Notes: a model not told the origin generated them from the letters alone. DNA of 64,000 nucleotides from JAIBAJ01 sp965284645 (GCA_965284645.1 OZ260106.1:2604001-2668000), one strand, 5' to 3'. Positions 17,073 to 26,824 are shown, counted from the stretch's first letter. Program-made: numbers and translations.

Positions 17073-19121
17073 ATGAGATTAACTATTCTACTTATTTCTC
17101 TGTTGCTTAGTATGGCTGCAGTAGGGCAGAACAAAGACTTTTCAAAGGATAATTTTCCGAATGATAAAGATGGATTGAAAGAAGCCAAAAAAGCACTCGA
17201 CCAAGGGTACGACCTGTTTGAAAAAGGCAGAGGCTACTACGGGAAGGCTTTGGAATTCCTAGAAAAGGCCAATGCTTTTAATCCAAACAACACCGAATTG
17301 CGTTACAAACTTGGAATCGTTAGTTTGGGTTCAGGATTCAAATCTCGTTGTCTTGAACACTTTAAAGTGGCCTATTCCATGGATCCTAAATTAAAAGATA
17401 TCCATTATTTCTTAGGCAGAGGATATCATTTGAATTTGGAATTGGATAAAGCGATTGAGGAATACAAAACCTTTCGATTGGAACTTCAATCTCAAAAGAA
17501 CAGTGCAGATCGAGTAAATGAGGTCAATAAACTCATTCAAGAATGTGAGTTTGGAAAAGGATATGTAAAAAATCCTGTGCGGGTTTTTATTGATAATATG
17601 GGTGAAGTGGTCAATTCCAAGTACTCTGATTTTTCACCATTGATTACAGCCGATGAAAGTATTATGTATTTTACAAGTAAAAGGCAAGGCAGCTTGGGTG
17701 ATCCGGATGAAGAAAATGGAGGATATTATGAAGATGTTTATTTTACAAAAAAGGAAAATGGTGTGTGGAACCGACCTGTCAATATTGGTGCGCCCGTTAA
17801 CAGCGACTACCATGATGCAACAGCAGGTTTAAGTGCCGATGGGCAAAAGCTTTATATGTTTGATGGTACCTCCAAAAATGGCGATATTAAGTATACTGTT
17901 TTAAAAGGAAAGGTTTGGGGCGAGGTAAAAAACCTTGAAAAGGACATCAATACCAAAGAAAGGGAAACTACGGTTTGTTTGAGTCCGGATGAAAATACCT
18001 TGTTCTTTGTTAGTGAGCGGGAAGATGGAAAAGGAGGAAGAGATATTTGGATGTGCAAAAAGGACAAAAAAGGAAGATGGAACGATGCGGTAAATGCAGG
18101 AAGTGTAAATACGCCCTACAATGAAGAAGGTGTATTTATGCACCCGGATGGAAAAACCTTCTACTTTTCAAGTCAGGGATTTACCAGTATGGGTGGTTAT
18201 GACATTTTCAAAACTACTTTCGATGCAGCAACCAGCACCTGGACAACCCCAGAAAATTTGGGTTATCCCGTAAACACTCCAGATGATGATGTGTTTTTGG
18301 TAATCTCGGCGAATGGTAAACATGGGTATTATGCCTCGTTTACAAAAGATGGTTATGGCGAAAAGGATTTGATGATGATTACTTTCTTAGGACCAGAAAA
18401 ACCATTGATGTTGCTGAACGAAGACAATTTGATAGCTAGTCAGGTAGAGCCTATTACCTCTAAATTTGTTGAGCCATCCGTACCGGTTAATCCTGTTAGT
18501 GTTACCTTGTTAAAAGGATTAATTTTCGACCAATTGACCCAAGCGCCAGTTGAGGCTGATATTGAATTGGTAGACAATGTGAAAAATGAAGTAATAGCTA
18601 CATTTAAGTCCAATTCCAGTTCGGGTAAATACTTGGTTTCATTACCCTCAGGTAAAAACTATGGTATTGCGGTAAAACATCCAGATTACCTGTTTCATTC
18701 CGAAAATTTTGATCTTCCGGCTAACTCTGCCTACCAAGAGGTGGAGAAAAATATAGGATTGAAAAAAGTAGCTGTTGGGGCCAAAATTATCCTTAGAAAT
18801 ATTTTCTTTGATTTTGATAAGGCAAGCTTAAGGCCTGAAAGTACAGCTGAATTGGAACGTTTGATTGCCTTGTTGAATGAGGTTTCGAGCATGAAAATCG
18901 AAATTTCGGGACATACCGATAACAAAGGATCGGATGATTATAACCAAAAATTGTCGCAAAGCAGAGCCAAGGCCGTAGTAGATTATTTAATTGCCCATGG
19001 AATTGATAGCAAGCGATTGGAGTTTAAAGGGTTTGGCGAAAGTCAGCCAATTGTAGAAAATGAAACCGAAGAAGGACGACAATTGAACCGAAGAACAGAG
19101 TTCAAAATCCTTCAGAAGTAG
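17073..19121 (+). CDS. TPR / beta-propeller (PD40) / CRD / OmpA-domain envelope protein, PorE-like
   Basis: 682 aa with signal peptide MRLTILLISLLLSMAAVGQ. Order of domains: TPR-like helices (~30-150); PD40/WD40-like propeller blades (~185-450, with repeated DG/ADES-x-MYFTS, SPDENTLFFVSERED, HPDGKTFYFSSQG and SANGKHGYYAS); a carboxypeptidase-regulatory-like beta domain (~475-555, KGLIFDQLTQAPVEADIEL); and an OmpA-like peptidoglycan-binding domain (~573-682, FFDFDKASLRPES, GHTDNKG, NRRTEF). This matches the architecture described for PorE of the T9SS in Porphyromonas, which anchors the system to peptidoglycan. Unlike PorE, no lipobox Cys is seen. The window's many T9SS cargo genes make a T9SS role plausible; other OmpA-TPR-PD40 paralogues exist, so it is not certain. 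Confidence 0.85.
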   Translation: MRLTILLISLLLSMAAVGQNKDFSKDNFPNDKDGLKEAKKALDQGYDLFEKGRGYYGKALEFLEKANAFNPNNTELRYKLGIVSLGSGFKSRCLEHFKVAYSMDPKLKDIHYFLGRGYHLNLELDKAIEEYKTFRLELQSQKNSADRVNEVNKLIQECEFGKGYVKNPVRVFIDNMGEVVNSKYSDFSPLITADESIMYFTSKRQGSLGDPDEENGGYYEDVYFTKKENGVWNRPVNIGAPVNSDYHDATAGLSADGQKLYMFDGTSKNGDIKYTVLKGKVWGEVKNLEKDINTKERETTVCLSPDENTLFFVSEREDGKGGRDIWMCKKDKKGRWNDAVNAGSVNTPYNEEGVFMHPDGKTFYFSSQGFTSMGGYDIFKTTFDAATSTWTTPENLGYPVNTPDDDVFLVISANGKHGYYASFTKDGYGEKDLMMITFLGPEKPLMLLNEDNLIASQVEPITSKFVEPSVPVNPVSVTLLKGLIFDQLTQAPVEADIELVDNVKNEVIATFKSNSSSGKYLVSLPSGKNYGIAVKHPDYLFHSENFDLPANSAYQEVEKNIGLKKVAVGAKIILRNIFFDFDKASLRPESTAELERLIALLNEVSSMKIEISGHTDNKGSDDYNQKLSQSRAKAVVDYLIAHGIDSKRLEFKGFGESQPIVENETEEGRQLNRRTEFKILQK

Positions 19122-19123
19122 CG

Positions 19124-19597
19124 ATGGCTTTTCGAAAGATAGTGGAAACACCACTTGGCTTTTTGTTGTTGGAAGAAAATGGAATGGGATTGGAAAAAGC
19201 CTGGTTTGTGGAAGAACAATTCCCTGGATTGAAAAGTTCCGATTTTTTGGAGGAAGTTGCTTTAGCCTTTACCGCCTATTTTCATGGTAAGAAAACACAA
19301 TTTGATTTTCCGATTCATCCGGTAGGAACAGCTTTTCAGCTTCAGGTTTGGGCTGAATTGCAGAAAATTCCTTTTGGCAGTATACTTTCTTATACTGATT
19401 TGGCTAAGCGTTTGGGCGACCCCAAGAAGATTCGGGCAGCAGCCTCGGCCAATGGGAAAAATCCTTTGGGAATTGTTATTCCTTGTCACCGGGTAATTGG
19501 GGCAAAGGGTGATTTGGTTGGTTATGCCGGAGGGATTCACCGAAAAAAGTGGTTGTTGCAGCATGAAGGTTGGAATAAACAAACTAGTTTATTTTAG
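19124..19597 (+). CDS. ogt: Methylated-DNA--[protein]-cysteine S-methyltransferase
   Basis: Removes alkyl groups from O6-alkylguanine by transfer to its own cysteine. 157 aa; the C-terminal domain has FQLQVWAELQKIPFGSILSY (helix-turn-helix), the arginine-finger segment KIRAAASANGKNPLGIVIPCHRVIG with the acceptor Cys in PCHR, and GYAGGIHRKKWLLQHE. The N-terminal domain is short, as in Ogt. It starts 2 bp after the stop of the OmpA-domain gene (TAGCGATG), so it is probably read from the same transcript. Compare the Cys-less relative at 35669. Confidence 0.95.
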   Translation: MAFRKIVETPLGFLLLEENGMGLEKAWFVEEQFPGLKSSDFLEEVALAFTAYFHGKKTQFDFPIHPVGTAFQLQVWAELQKIPFGSILSYTDLAKRLGDPKKIRAAASANGKNPLGIVIPCHRVIGAKGDLVGYAGGIHRKKWLLQHEGWNKQTSLF

Positions 19598-19644
19598 TGG
19601 TTAGGAATCCCTGATGAAATTTGGTTATAGTTTGGATTAAATTA

Positions 19645-19797
19645 AATGCGGAATGCCCAGTGGGAAGCAGGTCTGTTTATATTTCAGCAAAGGGTTATGG
19701 GTAGCACCCCGGGTTAGGGATTGCAGTGGAAATCCTTTACACGAGGGACGAGCGGAAAGATTGGAACGTAAAGCCCGGCCCGCAGGGAACCCCCAAG
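19645..19797 (+). repeat. GC-rich structured interspersed element, family B subfamily 4, copy 1
   Basis: Holds GGGTTAGGGATTGCAGTGG, AAATCCTTTACACGAGGG, ACGAGCGGAAAGATTGGAACG and AAAGCCCGGCCCGCAGGGAA; the copy at 35496-35647 is almost the same. A short ORF across it (19653-19841) is also found over the other copy, but this reflects the shared element, not a protein. It fills the gap between two convergent genes. Confidence 0.75.
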
Positions 19798-19826
19798 AAA
19801 TAAAAATAAATTTCGGACTGATTAGG

Positions 19827-20723
19827 CTAGGCTCCGATTAAAAAGCTTCGTTCGCTAAAGGCCGGAATGGTAGCCGGTTTGTCGTAGAAATGCTGAAGAT
19901 TCTCGTTGGGATGCATGAGGCCCAAACTGTAGAGAACCGGCACAAAATGGTCGGGAGTAGGAGCAGCCATTAAGCCCAGTTTGTGACTGGTTTCGTATTG
20001 GATAATATTTTTGAAATTACGTTCATCGATTTGCTTTTTGATCCATTGGTCGTATTCATTTTCCCAACCATAAGGTCGCATATCGTTGGCCTGCATTTTC
20101 TGCATCGCCAGTCGTAGGTTGTGTATCAGGGAACCACTTCCGATAATCAAAACACCTTTTTCGCGCAGACTTTTTAATTGTTTGCCCAAATCGTAATGGT
20201 AATCGGGCTTGGCGTAATAATCCAAACTCAGCTGAAAAACCGGAACATCGCCTTTTGGAAACAAGTGCATAAGCATGGGCCAAGCTCCGTGATCTAGGCC
20301 CCAATCGCCAGTTTCCTGAATGGATGGTACCAACTTTTTAACCTCATGGGCCATTTCGGGTGAACCTTGGGCTTTGTAGTATACCTCGTAATATTCTTTT
20401 GGAAAGCCGTAGTAATCGTAGATTTGCTTTTGATCCAAAGCATTGTTGACGAAGGTTCCTTTGGTGCACCAATGTGCCGAAACCACCAAGGCCGCTTTGA
20501 CATCATAGGAATTTCGCAAGGTTTGACCTAATTCCAACAAGGTTTTCCAAAATGGTCGCTGTTCGGCCGTCATAGGAATATCCATGGGATTTCCATGAGA
20601 TGTAAATAAAACCGGCAAGCGTTTTCCTTGGTTGGGTAAGGAATCGGTAAAGTTTTTGAAACTACTTAAAGTGCCCATGGCGGAAAGTGCAAAAATGGAT
20701 TGTAGAAAGTTTTTTCGGTTCAT
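19827..20723 (-). CDS. DODA/LigB-type extradiol dioxygenase family protein (YgiD-like)
   Basis: 298 aa from the chosen start MNRKNFLQSIFALSAMGTL, an export or Tat-less leader-like sequence; an in-frame ATG at 20753 adds ten residues with no better context. Family hallmarks: LFTSHGNPMDI near the N-terminus (metal His), ALVVSAHW, GLDHGAWP and IIGSGSLIHNLR, fitting the 4,5-DOPA-extradiol-dioxygenase family to which E. coli YgiD belongs. The substrate is an unknown aromatic diol. The N-terminal leader suggests extracytoplasmic location, which is unusual for this family. Convergent with ogt. Confidence 0.85.
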   Translation of the reverse strand: MNRKNFLQSIFALSAMGTLSSFKNFTDSLPNQGKRLPVLFTSHGNPMDIPMTAEQRPFWKTLLELGQTLRNSYDVKAALVVSAHWCTKGTFVNNALDQKQIYDYYGFPKEYYEVYYKAQGSPEMAHEVKKLVPSIQETGDWGLDHGAWPMLMHLFPKGDVPVFQLSLDYYAKPDYHYDLGKQLKSLREKGVLIIGSGSLIHNLRLAMQKMQANDMRPYGWENEYDQWIKKQIDERNFKNIIQYETSHKLGLMAAPTPDHFVPVLYSLGLMHPNENLQHFYDKPATIPAFSERSFLIGA

Positions 20724-20909
20724 GGGACTATTAATTCGGCCTGCATGATACAATGGTTTAGCAAAAGTAAGCTATCGGAATAAGCTTAGATAGGACAAAA
20801 CCTTTAAAGAATGGACAGAATTGTTGGAAGATGCAGTAGGCGCTAAAAAGTTTGTAAAATGTTAAAATCTAATTGTTGTTTTCCTAACCTAAAACCATTG
20901 GGAATGACC

Positions 20910-20917
20910 TATTTTTG
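20910..20917 (+). promoter_or_regulatory. Probable -7 promoter box before the T9SS cargo gene
   Basis: TATTTTTG fits TAnnTTTG and ends 24 bp before the preferred start at 20942. It overlaps the ATG-proximal region of the longer ORF (start 20915), supporting the shorter start. No convincing -33 element. Confidence 0.4.
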
Positions 20918-20941
20918 TTGCTTATCTCCCATTCAGCATTT

Positions 20942-23900
20942 ATGAAAACCAGTGTACGGATTTCTTTAACCATTTTGGTTATTTTTTCCTTTTTCAATAG
21001 GTCGTTTTCCCAAACTACCTTAGCTCCCGGCGACATTGCCATAATAGCGGTAAATTCAACCGATCCTGATCAAATGGCATTTGTAGCCTTAAGGGATTTG
21101 GCAGCAGGGACAGTAATAAACTTTACAGATAATGGATTTACTTCGGCAACTGCAGGACGAACTGGGGAAGGATATTTGACCTATACTGCTCCAACGGCAA
21201 TTTGTGCAGGAACAGTTGTTGTTTGGACGGCGGGAATGAATATTACAGGTACAGGTTGGAGTGCGAGTACCCCTGCCAATTTTGCTTTTAATGTAAATGG
21301 GGAACAGGTTTTTGCTTTTCAAGGAAATACATCCAATTGGGGCAGTCAAAGCGGGATTACCTTGTTGTATGCTGTTCAAACGGTTGGTAACTGGCTAAGT
21401 TCAGGTACAACAGCCTCTACCACTTCTTATAACCCATCCAGTTTGTCAGATACCTATAAACTTGTGGTTCCGACCAACAATAATTTTGCCTTATCCAGCA
21501 CCACCTTGAGTGGCAGTGCGCCAGAAATAATTACACAAGTTACCAACTTGGCTAATTACACCCAAGCCTTAAATCCAGCAACTGTAAGTTTTCCTTCCTA
21601 CACTTCTTTTACTTTGCAGAGTGCCAATTTCTCCTATCTTCAAAGTCCTTTATGCACCAGCATTTCCAGCAGTGAATTGCCAAATTTTGTAGGGGCTACA
21701 GGTGGAACCTTTTCAGGTAATAATGGTTTGGTTATCAATGCAGGAACAGGAGGAATTACCCCTTCAGCCAATTCAGGTGGTGGTTTTTTAGTAACGTATA
21801 CCATCGTATCCACGGTAGGATGTCCGAATTTGACAGCCAGTGCACCCGTTACCATTACCCAATTGCCATCAGCCACCATTACGTATGCCGGTTCTCCCTT
21901 TTGTTCAAATACCTCCCAACAATTGCCAGGTTTGGTTGGCGATAATTCAGGCACCTATTCATCAACCAATGGATTGAGCATCCTGTCGAATGGAACCATA
22001 GATCCTTCGAGTTCAACGCCTGGTTCTTACACAGTAATTTATTCCATTCCAGCCAATGCAGGTTGCCCACAAGTGGACGCCACAGCCAGTGTTACGGTTA
22101 CAGCTTTGCCCGATCCTAGTTTTTCCTATTCCAATTCCAACCTTTGTTCAAGTAGCCCCGTCCAACTTCCAACAATTGGAGGAAATCCAGGTGGAAGTTT
22201 TTCTTCAAGTTTTGGAATAAGCATACTAGCTTCAACAGGAGAAATTGATCCGGGTTCTTCGGTGCCAGGAACCTATTCTGTACAATACACACTTGCGGCG
22301 TTTGGTGGTTGTTCGGCCCAATCGTCAAGCCAGTCCATTACTATTGAACAAGAGCCCATAGCCAGTTTAACTTATGCCAATTCGCCGTATTGCTCCAATT
22401 CAAGTTTAGTGCAGGCTACATTGACTGGCACCAATGGAGGCAATTTTTCTTCAACAAGCGGAATTTCTTTGAATGCTGCCAATGGAGAATTCAATCCTTC
22501 AGCCAGTAATCCAGGCACCTATACCATTACCTATGCTATTTCTGCATCATTGGCTTGTCCGGCCTTTTCAACCACCGCAACAATAGATATTACAGCACTT
22601 CCGGCGGCCACGATTTCCTATGCCGGCCCTTATTGCACCTCTTCCTCCGTTCAGGCTGTTTCGTTGAGCGGAACCCCGGGCGGTAGTTTTTCTTCTACAG
22701 TCGGATTGGCTATCAACAATGGAACGGGTGAAATTGATCCAATAAACAGCACTGCGGGAACTTATACCGTAACCTATACCATGGCTGCAGCTAATGGTTG
22801 CCCGGCTCAAACAGCCAATGCATCAGTTAGTCTTACAGATCCTAATCCTCCTACCATTGCCTACGGAGCTTTATCTTATTGCAATGATGGTTCAACTGTT
22901 TCGGTGGTTCAAACTGGGGCAAGTGGAGGTAGTTATTCCTCTTCCGCTGGATTAAGTCTTGATGCTGTTTCGGGTCAATTAAACTTATCTCAAAGCACAG
23001 CCGGAAACTACACTGTGATTTATTCGGTTCCTGCATCTGGAGGATGTGGCCCACAAACTACCAATACAAGCCTTACTATTGTTCAAGCCCCAGCGGCTAC
23101 CGTATCGTATGCTGGCAATCCATATTGCTTGTCGGGTACAAATCCTTCGGCAACCTTAATTGGTACCCAAGGAGGAACCTTTGCTTCAACAGCAGGACTA
23201 AGTATCAATTCCTTATCTGGCGCTATCGACCTCAGTCAAAGTGTTGCCGGAACTTACCAAGTCAGCTACACCATTCCTGCCACGAATGGCTGTAACAGTG
23301 TAACTTCTAACACAACGGTGCAGATAAATTCGCCTGGAACAGCGTCTGTAAATTACACTGGTACACCATTTTGTTCGAATGCTAGCCCGGCATTGCCTGT
23401 ATTAACGGGTAGCACAGGAGGTTCATTCTCATCCACAACTGGTTTGGCCTTAAATAGTACAACTGGGGAGATAAACTTTTCGAACAGCCAAGCTGGAAGC
23501 TATGTGGTAACTTATTTCTTATCTGCTACAGGTGGATGCGCTAGTCAAACCTTCACAACCAATGTAACTATTGATCAATTGCCATCGGCTACTTTAAGTT
23601 ATGCCAATTCACAGTTTTGTACTACTTCTTTACCTGGATTGCCTATTTTAACAGGTACTTCGGGTGGTACTTACTCCTCTTCCAGTGGATTAACCATTGA
23701 TGCAAACACAGGCACCATAACACCGAATTCCAGTTCTGCTGGATCCTATACCGTAACCTATTCCATGGCGTCCAATGGGGCTTGTGCAAGTCAGACCGCC
23801 ACAACGAATGTTACAGTTTCAGCTCCAATTTTAACCTTGGTATCGTATGGGAATGGTCAAATTTGCCCAGAGAACCCAAGTGTTTTACCAACGATAACTG

Positions 23901-24769
23901 GGATTCAAGGAGGCCTGTTTTCAGCCTCAAATGGTTTATCCATCGATGCAAGTACGGGTGAAATTACTCCTGTTTCGGCCAATTCAGGTACTTATATTAT
24001 TAATTATCAAACACCTTCAGGAGCCAATGGCGGATGTCCACAAACTACGGCGTCTCAAGTTATAACCATTCAATCACCAATTTCCCCCATTATTTCAGCC
24101 CTTGGATCAACGAATTTGTGTGGTACTGGACAAAGTGTGGCCCTTGTTTCCAATTATGCCAATGGAAATTCATGGAATATTGGAGGAAACAATGATACCT
24201 TACTTGTAACACAAGCTGGCTCCATTGTGCTGACCGTAACCGATATTAATGGTTGTTCGGGTGTATCTGCTCCATTTACCGTTAATGCTGCCCAAGCCTT
24301 GGATACAACCGTTTCGGTGGTAGGAAATACCCTAACATCGAATGAAAGCAATGCCACCTACCAATGGTATTTTTGTTCATCAAGTTTGGTTGAACTTCCG
24401 GGCGAGAACCAACAAAGTTTTACTGCCAATCAAAGTGGAGATTATGCTGTAATGATAAGTGTGAATGGCTGCACAGCAACAACGGCCTGTACCAATATAC
24501 TTTATGTAGGCCAAGAAACGATTGAAAAGGAAAAGTGGTTGGTTTATCCAAATCCTAGTCAGGGTAAAATAAGCCTAGGTTATTCGGGCCATTCAGGCCG
24601 ATTCAAACTGAATATTTATTCCATCCAAGGCTCAAAATTGCTTTCTGAAGTAGAATCAGAAGAAAATGGGGAGTTGGATTTAGGAAGATTATCTGATGGT
24701 GTATATTTTTTGGAACTGATAGGGGAGGGGCAACGGTTGATTAAATGGGTGAAAGGTGGAGTAGAATAG
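20942..24769 (+). CDS. Large secreted repeat protein with T9SS type A sorting domain
   Basis: 1,275 aa, starting with signal peptide MKTSVRISLTILVIFSFFNR. Residues ~25-215 form a lamin-tail/ choice-like beta domain (LAPGDIAIIAVNSTDPDQMA, GTVINFTDNGF). Then come about ten ~80-residue repeats of one type: start P-x-A-T-I-x-Y-x-x-x-P-x-C, middle GG-x-F/Y-S-S-x-x-G-L-x-I, end S-x-x-G-x-Y-x-V-x-Y. The C-terminus is a type A sorting signal: WLVYPNPSQGKISLGY ... GVYFLELIGEGQRLIKWVK. It is predicted to be secreted by the T9SS and anchored or released at the surface; adhesin-like. The same repeat module recurs in the giant gene at the right edge (59517-62468). Confidence 0.9.
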   Translation: MKTSVRISLTILVIFSFFNRSFSQTTLAPGDIAIIAVNSTDPDQMAFVALRDLAAGTVINFTDNGFTSATAGRTGEGYLTYTAPTAICAGTVVVWTAGMNITGTGWSASTPANFAFNVNGEQVFAFQGNTSNWGSQSGITLLYAVQTVGNWLSSGTTASTTSYNPSSLSDTYKLVVPTNNNFALSSTTLSGSAPEIITQVTNLANYTQALNPATVSFPSYTSFTLQSANFSYLQSPLCTSISSSELPNFVGATGGTFSGNNGLVINAGTGGITPSANSGGGFLVTYTIVSTVGCPNLTASAPVTITQLPSATITYAGSPFCSNTSQQLPGLVGDNSGTYSSTNGLSILSNGTIDPSSSTPGSYTVIYSIPANAGCPQVDATASVTVTALPDPSFSYSNSNLCSSSPVQLPTIGGNPGGSFSSSFGISILASTGEIDPGSSVPGTYSVQYTLAAFGGCSAQSSSQSITIEQEPIASLTYANSPYCSNSSLVQATLTGTNGGNFSSTSGISLNAANGEFNPSASNPGTYTITYAISASLACPAFSTTATIDITALPAATISYAGPYCTSSSVQAVSLSGTPGGSFSSTVGLAINNGTGEIDPINSTAGTYTVTYTMAAANGCPAQTANASVSLTDPNPPTIAYGALSYCNDGSTVSVVQTGASGGSYSSSAGLSLDAVSGQLNLSQSTAGNYTVIYSVPASGGCGPQTTNTSLTIVQAPAATVSYAGNPYCLSGTNPSATLIGTQGGTFASTAGLSINSLSGAIDLSQSVAGTYQVSYTIPATNGCNSVTSNTTVQINSPGTASVNYTGTPFCSNASPALPVLTGSTGGSFSSTTGLALNSTTGEINFSNSQAGSYVVTYFLSATGGCASQTFTTNVTIDQLPSATLSYANSQFCTTSLPGLPILTGTSGGTYSSSSGLTIDANTGTITPNSSSAGSYTVTYSMASNGACASQTATTNVTVSAPILTLVSYGNGQICPENPSVLPTITGIQGGLFSASNGLSIDASTGEITPVSANSGTYIINYQTPSGANGGCPQTTASQVITIQSPISPIISALGSTNLCGTGQSVALVSNYANGNSWNIGGNNDTLLVTQAGSIVLTVTDINGCSGVSAPFTVNAAQALDTTVSVVGNTLTSNESNATYQWYFCSSSLVELPGENQQSFTANQSGDYAVMISVNGCTATTACTNILYVGQETIEKEKWLVYPNPSQGKISLGYSGHSGRFKLNIYSIQGSKLLSEVESEENGELDLGRLSDGVYFLELIGEGQRLIKWVKGGVE

Positions 24770-24800
24770 AAGGCCATTTCCCCAAGGGTATTCAAAGAAA

Positions 24801-24834
24801 AAGGCTGTTTTCTTAGATGAAAACAGCCTTTTTT
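24801..24834. terminator. Bidirectional intrinsic terminator between convergent genes
   Basis: A perfect 12-bp stem, AAGGCTGTTTTC (24801-24812) with GAAAACAGCCTT (24819-24830), around a TTAGAT loop, followed by a T tract on the plus strand and, on the minus strand, TTTCTTTG. It serves the T9SS cargo gene (+) and thiolase gene (-). Confidence 0.85.
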
Positions 24835-24852
24835 GTATAAATTAAATTGGTA

Positions 24853-26130
24853 TTAGGCCCTTTCTAAAATCATGGCATGACCATGCGCTCCAGCGGCACA
24901 AGCAGATAGTAAGGCGTAACGTCCATTTTCCGCATGCAATCGGTTTGCGGCTGTGGTAACCAATCTAGCTCCTGTTGCTCCGAAAGGATGACCAATGGCC
25001 AAGGAACCTCCCCAAAGGTTAAGTTTATCCATGTTTACTATACCAACAGGTTTATCCTTACCTAATTTTGTTTTGGCAAATTCGGCTGATGCCATACATT
25101 TAATATTTGCCACCACTTGTCCGGCAAACGCTTCATGCAGTTCAATAACATCCATTTGGTCCATGGTTAAACCTGTTTTGTCAAACAGTTGGGAAATGGC
25201 GTAAGTTGGACCTAACAAAAGTTCTTCACCTGGATCGGTTGCGGCAAAGGTGTAGGAGTGAATATAGGCTTTTGGAGTTAATCCCAGTTCTTTGGCTTTA
25301 TCTTCGCTCATTAACAATACGGCGGCTGCACCATCGGTAAGGAAGGTTGAATTTGCTGCTGTAAGGGTTCCGTGAGGTTTAGTGAAGGCTGGTTTTAGGG
25401 AAGCCATTTTTTCATAAGTGGTTTCGCCACGAACCCCATTGTCAAGTTTTACAGGTTTGAAATTTGGTGGCAATTCAACGGGCGTAATTTCCTTTTGAAG
25501 ATAGCCTTTTTCTATAGCAGCAGCGGCCATTTTATGACTACGTACAGCCAACTCATCTTGCTCTTTTCGGGTGGCGCCATATCTAGCAGCTAGAATATCG
25601 CAATCTTGACCCATGGTTCGACCGGTTAAGAATTCAGCTACAGCAGGTGCTTCGGGTTTGAAGTCTGCAATTTCAAGGCTGAAAACAAATTTAATCATAT
25701 CACCGATTCCTTTTAGTTTCTGTGCATTCATCAATTTTTTACGCATTTGTTTGCGGAACATGATGGGTGCATCGGAAATGCTATCGGTACCTCCTGCTAT
25801 AACGATATCTGCTTGTCCGGTTTGAATTTTTTCAACGCCAGAGCTGATTGCTTGGTTGGCTGAAATACAGGCTTGGGTAACGGTATGGCAAGGAACAGTG
25901 TTAGGAATTCCTGCCGAAAGGGCCGATTCGCGTGCTACGTTGCTGGTTTTTACATTGCTGATTACAGTTCCCATTATAACGGTATCGATTTTGTTAGGAT
26001 CAATACCAGTTTTGGTCAATACGCCACGAATGGCTGCTGCACCAAGTTGGTAAGTCATAAGGTCCATATAATTGGTTGCAGAACGTAAAAAGGGTGTTCT
26101 AGCACCATCGATAACTACTACTCGTTTCAT
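24853..26130 (-). CDS. fadI: Acetyl-CoA C-acyltransferase (thiolase), FadI-like
   Basis: Cleaves 3-ketoacyl-CoA with CoA in beta-oxidation or, in reverse, condenses acyl-CoAs. 425 aa with the thiolase landmarks: nucleophile Cys in TVTQACISANQAISSG (about residue 88), the substrate loop, LHEAFAGQVVANI, the signature GGSLAIGHPFGATGARLV, and the C-terminal active-site SACAAGAHGHAMI. Length and the NMDKLNLWGGSLAIGHP segment fit FadI-type (long) thiolases. No fadJ-like partner is adjacent. The hemolysin III gene lies 22 bp upstream on the same strand and may share a transcript. Confidence 0.9.
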   Translation of the reverse strand: MKRVVVIDGARTPFLRSATNYMDLMTYQLGAAAIRGVLTKTGIDPNKIDTVIMGTVISNVKTSNVARESALSAGIPNTVPCHTVTQACISANQAISSGVEKIQTGQADIVIAGGTDSISDAPIMFRKQMRKKLMNAQKLKGIGDMIKFVFSLEIADFKPEAPAVAEFLTGRTMGQDCDILAARYGATRKEQDELAVRSHKMAAAAIEKGYLQKEITPVELPPNFKPVKLDNGVRGETTYEKMASLKPAFTKPHGTLTAANSTFLTDGAAAVLLMSEDKAKELGLTPKAYIHSYTFAATDPGEELLLGPTYAISQLFDKTGLTMDQMDVIELHEAFAGQVVANIKCMASAEFAKTKLGKDKPVGIVNMDKLNLWGGSLAIGHPFGATGARLVTTAANRLHAENGRYALLSACAAGAHGHAMILERA

Positions 26131-26152
26131 GTAAGAGGGTTATTGAAGAGAT

Positions 26153-26824
26153 TTAAGAATGAATATGGGCATAATTATAAACGGCAAAAAAATGACAAAT
26201 GCTTCCGCCCAAAACAAACAAATGCCATACGAAATGCGCATAACGCAACGATTTTAGGGTATAGAAAAGGGTTCCGGCTAAATACAAAATGCCTCCAACT
26301 TTAATTAAATACAAGCCTTCTGGTTTGATAAATTCAACCGAATAAAGTTTAGAAAAAACGATGTTTCCACCCATTACCAGATAGATAAGAACCGATAATA
26401 ACTTGTACTTTCCGGTAAAAAAGAACTTAAAAATAAAGCCAGCTAAACAGATTCCTGCTAGTGCAATGGCATAAGGATAACCACCATCATTGCGCATATT
26501 GGAAAGAAGGAAAGGCATGTAGGTTCCTGCAATACCAACAAAAATCATACTGTGGTCAATTACACGCATCCAATATTTGGCTTTGGGATGAGTAACCAAG
26601 TGGTACACCATGGAAGCAGTGTAAATACAAAAGAAGGAAGCTATGTAAACTAGGTGACCTGTGGTGTGCATGGAATCATTAACCATATTGGTTTTATCCA
26701 ACAGGAAGAAGAAACCGATTACACATAAAACGGCACCAACACCGTGGGAAATAGAGTTAAAAATCTCTTCCGATTTGGTTGGTTCAAGTTCGTGCGTGAA
26801 CCAATGTTTGAGCTTGTCTTTCAT
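26153..26824 (-). CDS. Hemolysin III family (PAQR-type) membrane protein
   Basis: 223 aa with seven predicted helices. Family markers: EEIFNSISHGVGAVLCVIG at the start (the S-x-x-H-G-x-G signature), YHLVTHPKAKYWMRVIDHSMIFVGIAGTYMPF, and HFVWHLFVLGGSICHFFAVY at the end, giving the conserved metal-binding histidines of the PAQR fold. Despite the name, most bacterial members have no shown haemolytic role; some affect membrane fluidity. Its last codon is 22 bp upstream of the thiolase ATG. Confidence 0.93.
   Translation of the reverse strand: MKDKLKHWFTHELEPTKSEEIFNSISHGVGAVLCVIGFFFLLDKTNMVNDSMHTTGHLVYIASFFCIYTASMVYHLVTHPKAKYWMRVIDHSMIFVGIAGTYMPFLLSNMRNDGGYPYAIALAGICLAGFIFKFFFTGKYKLLSVLIYLVMGGNIVFSKLYSVEFIKPEGLYLIKVGGILYLAGTLFYTLKSLRYAHFVWHLFVLGGSICHFFAVYNYAHIHS

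Noticed and set aside
19653..19841. An ORF similar to the one at 35450-35674, which might look like a conserved small protein
   Set aside because: Both are readings through two copies of the same family B element; the similarity follows the DNA element and stops with it.
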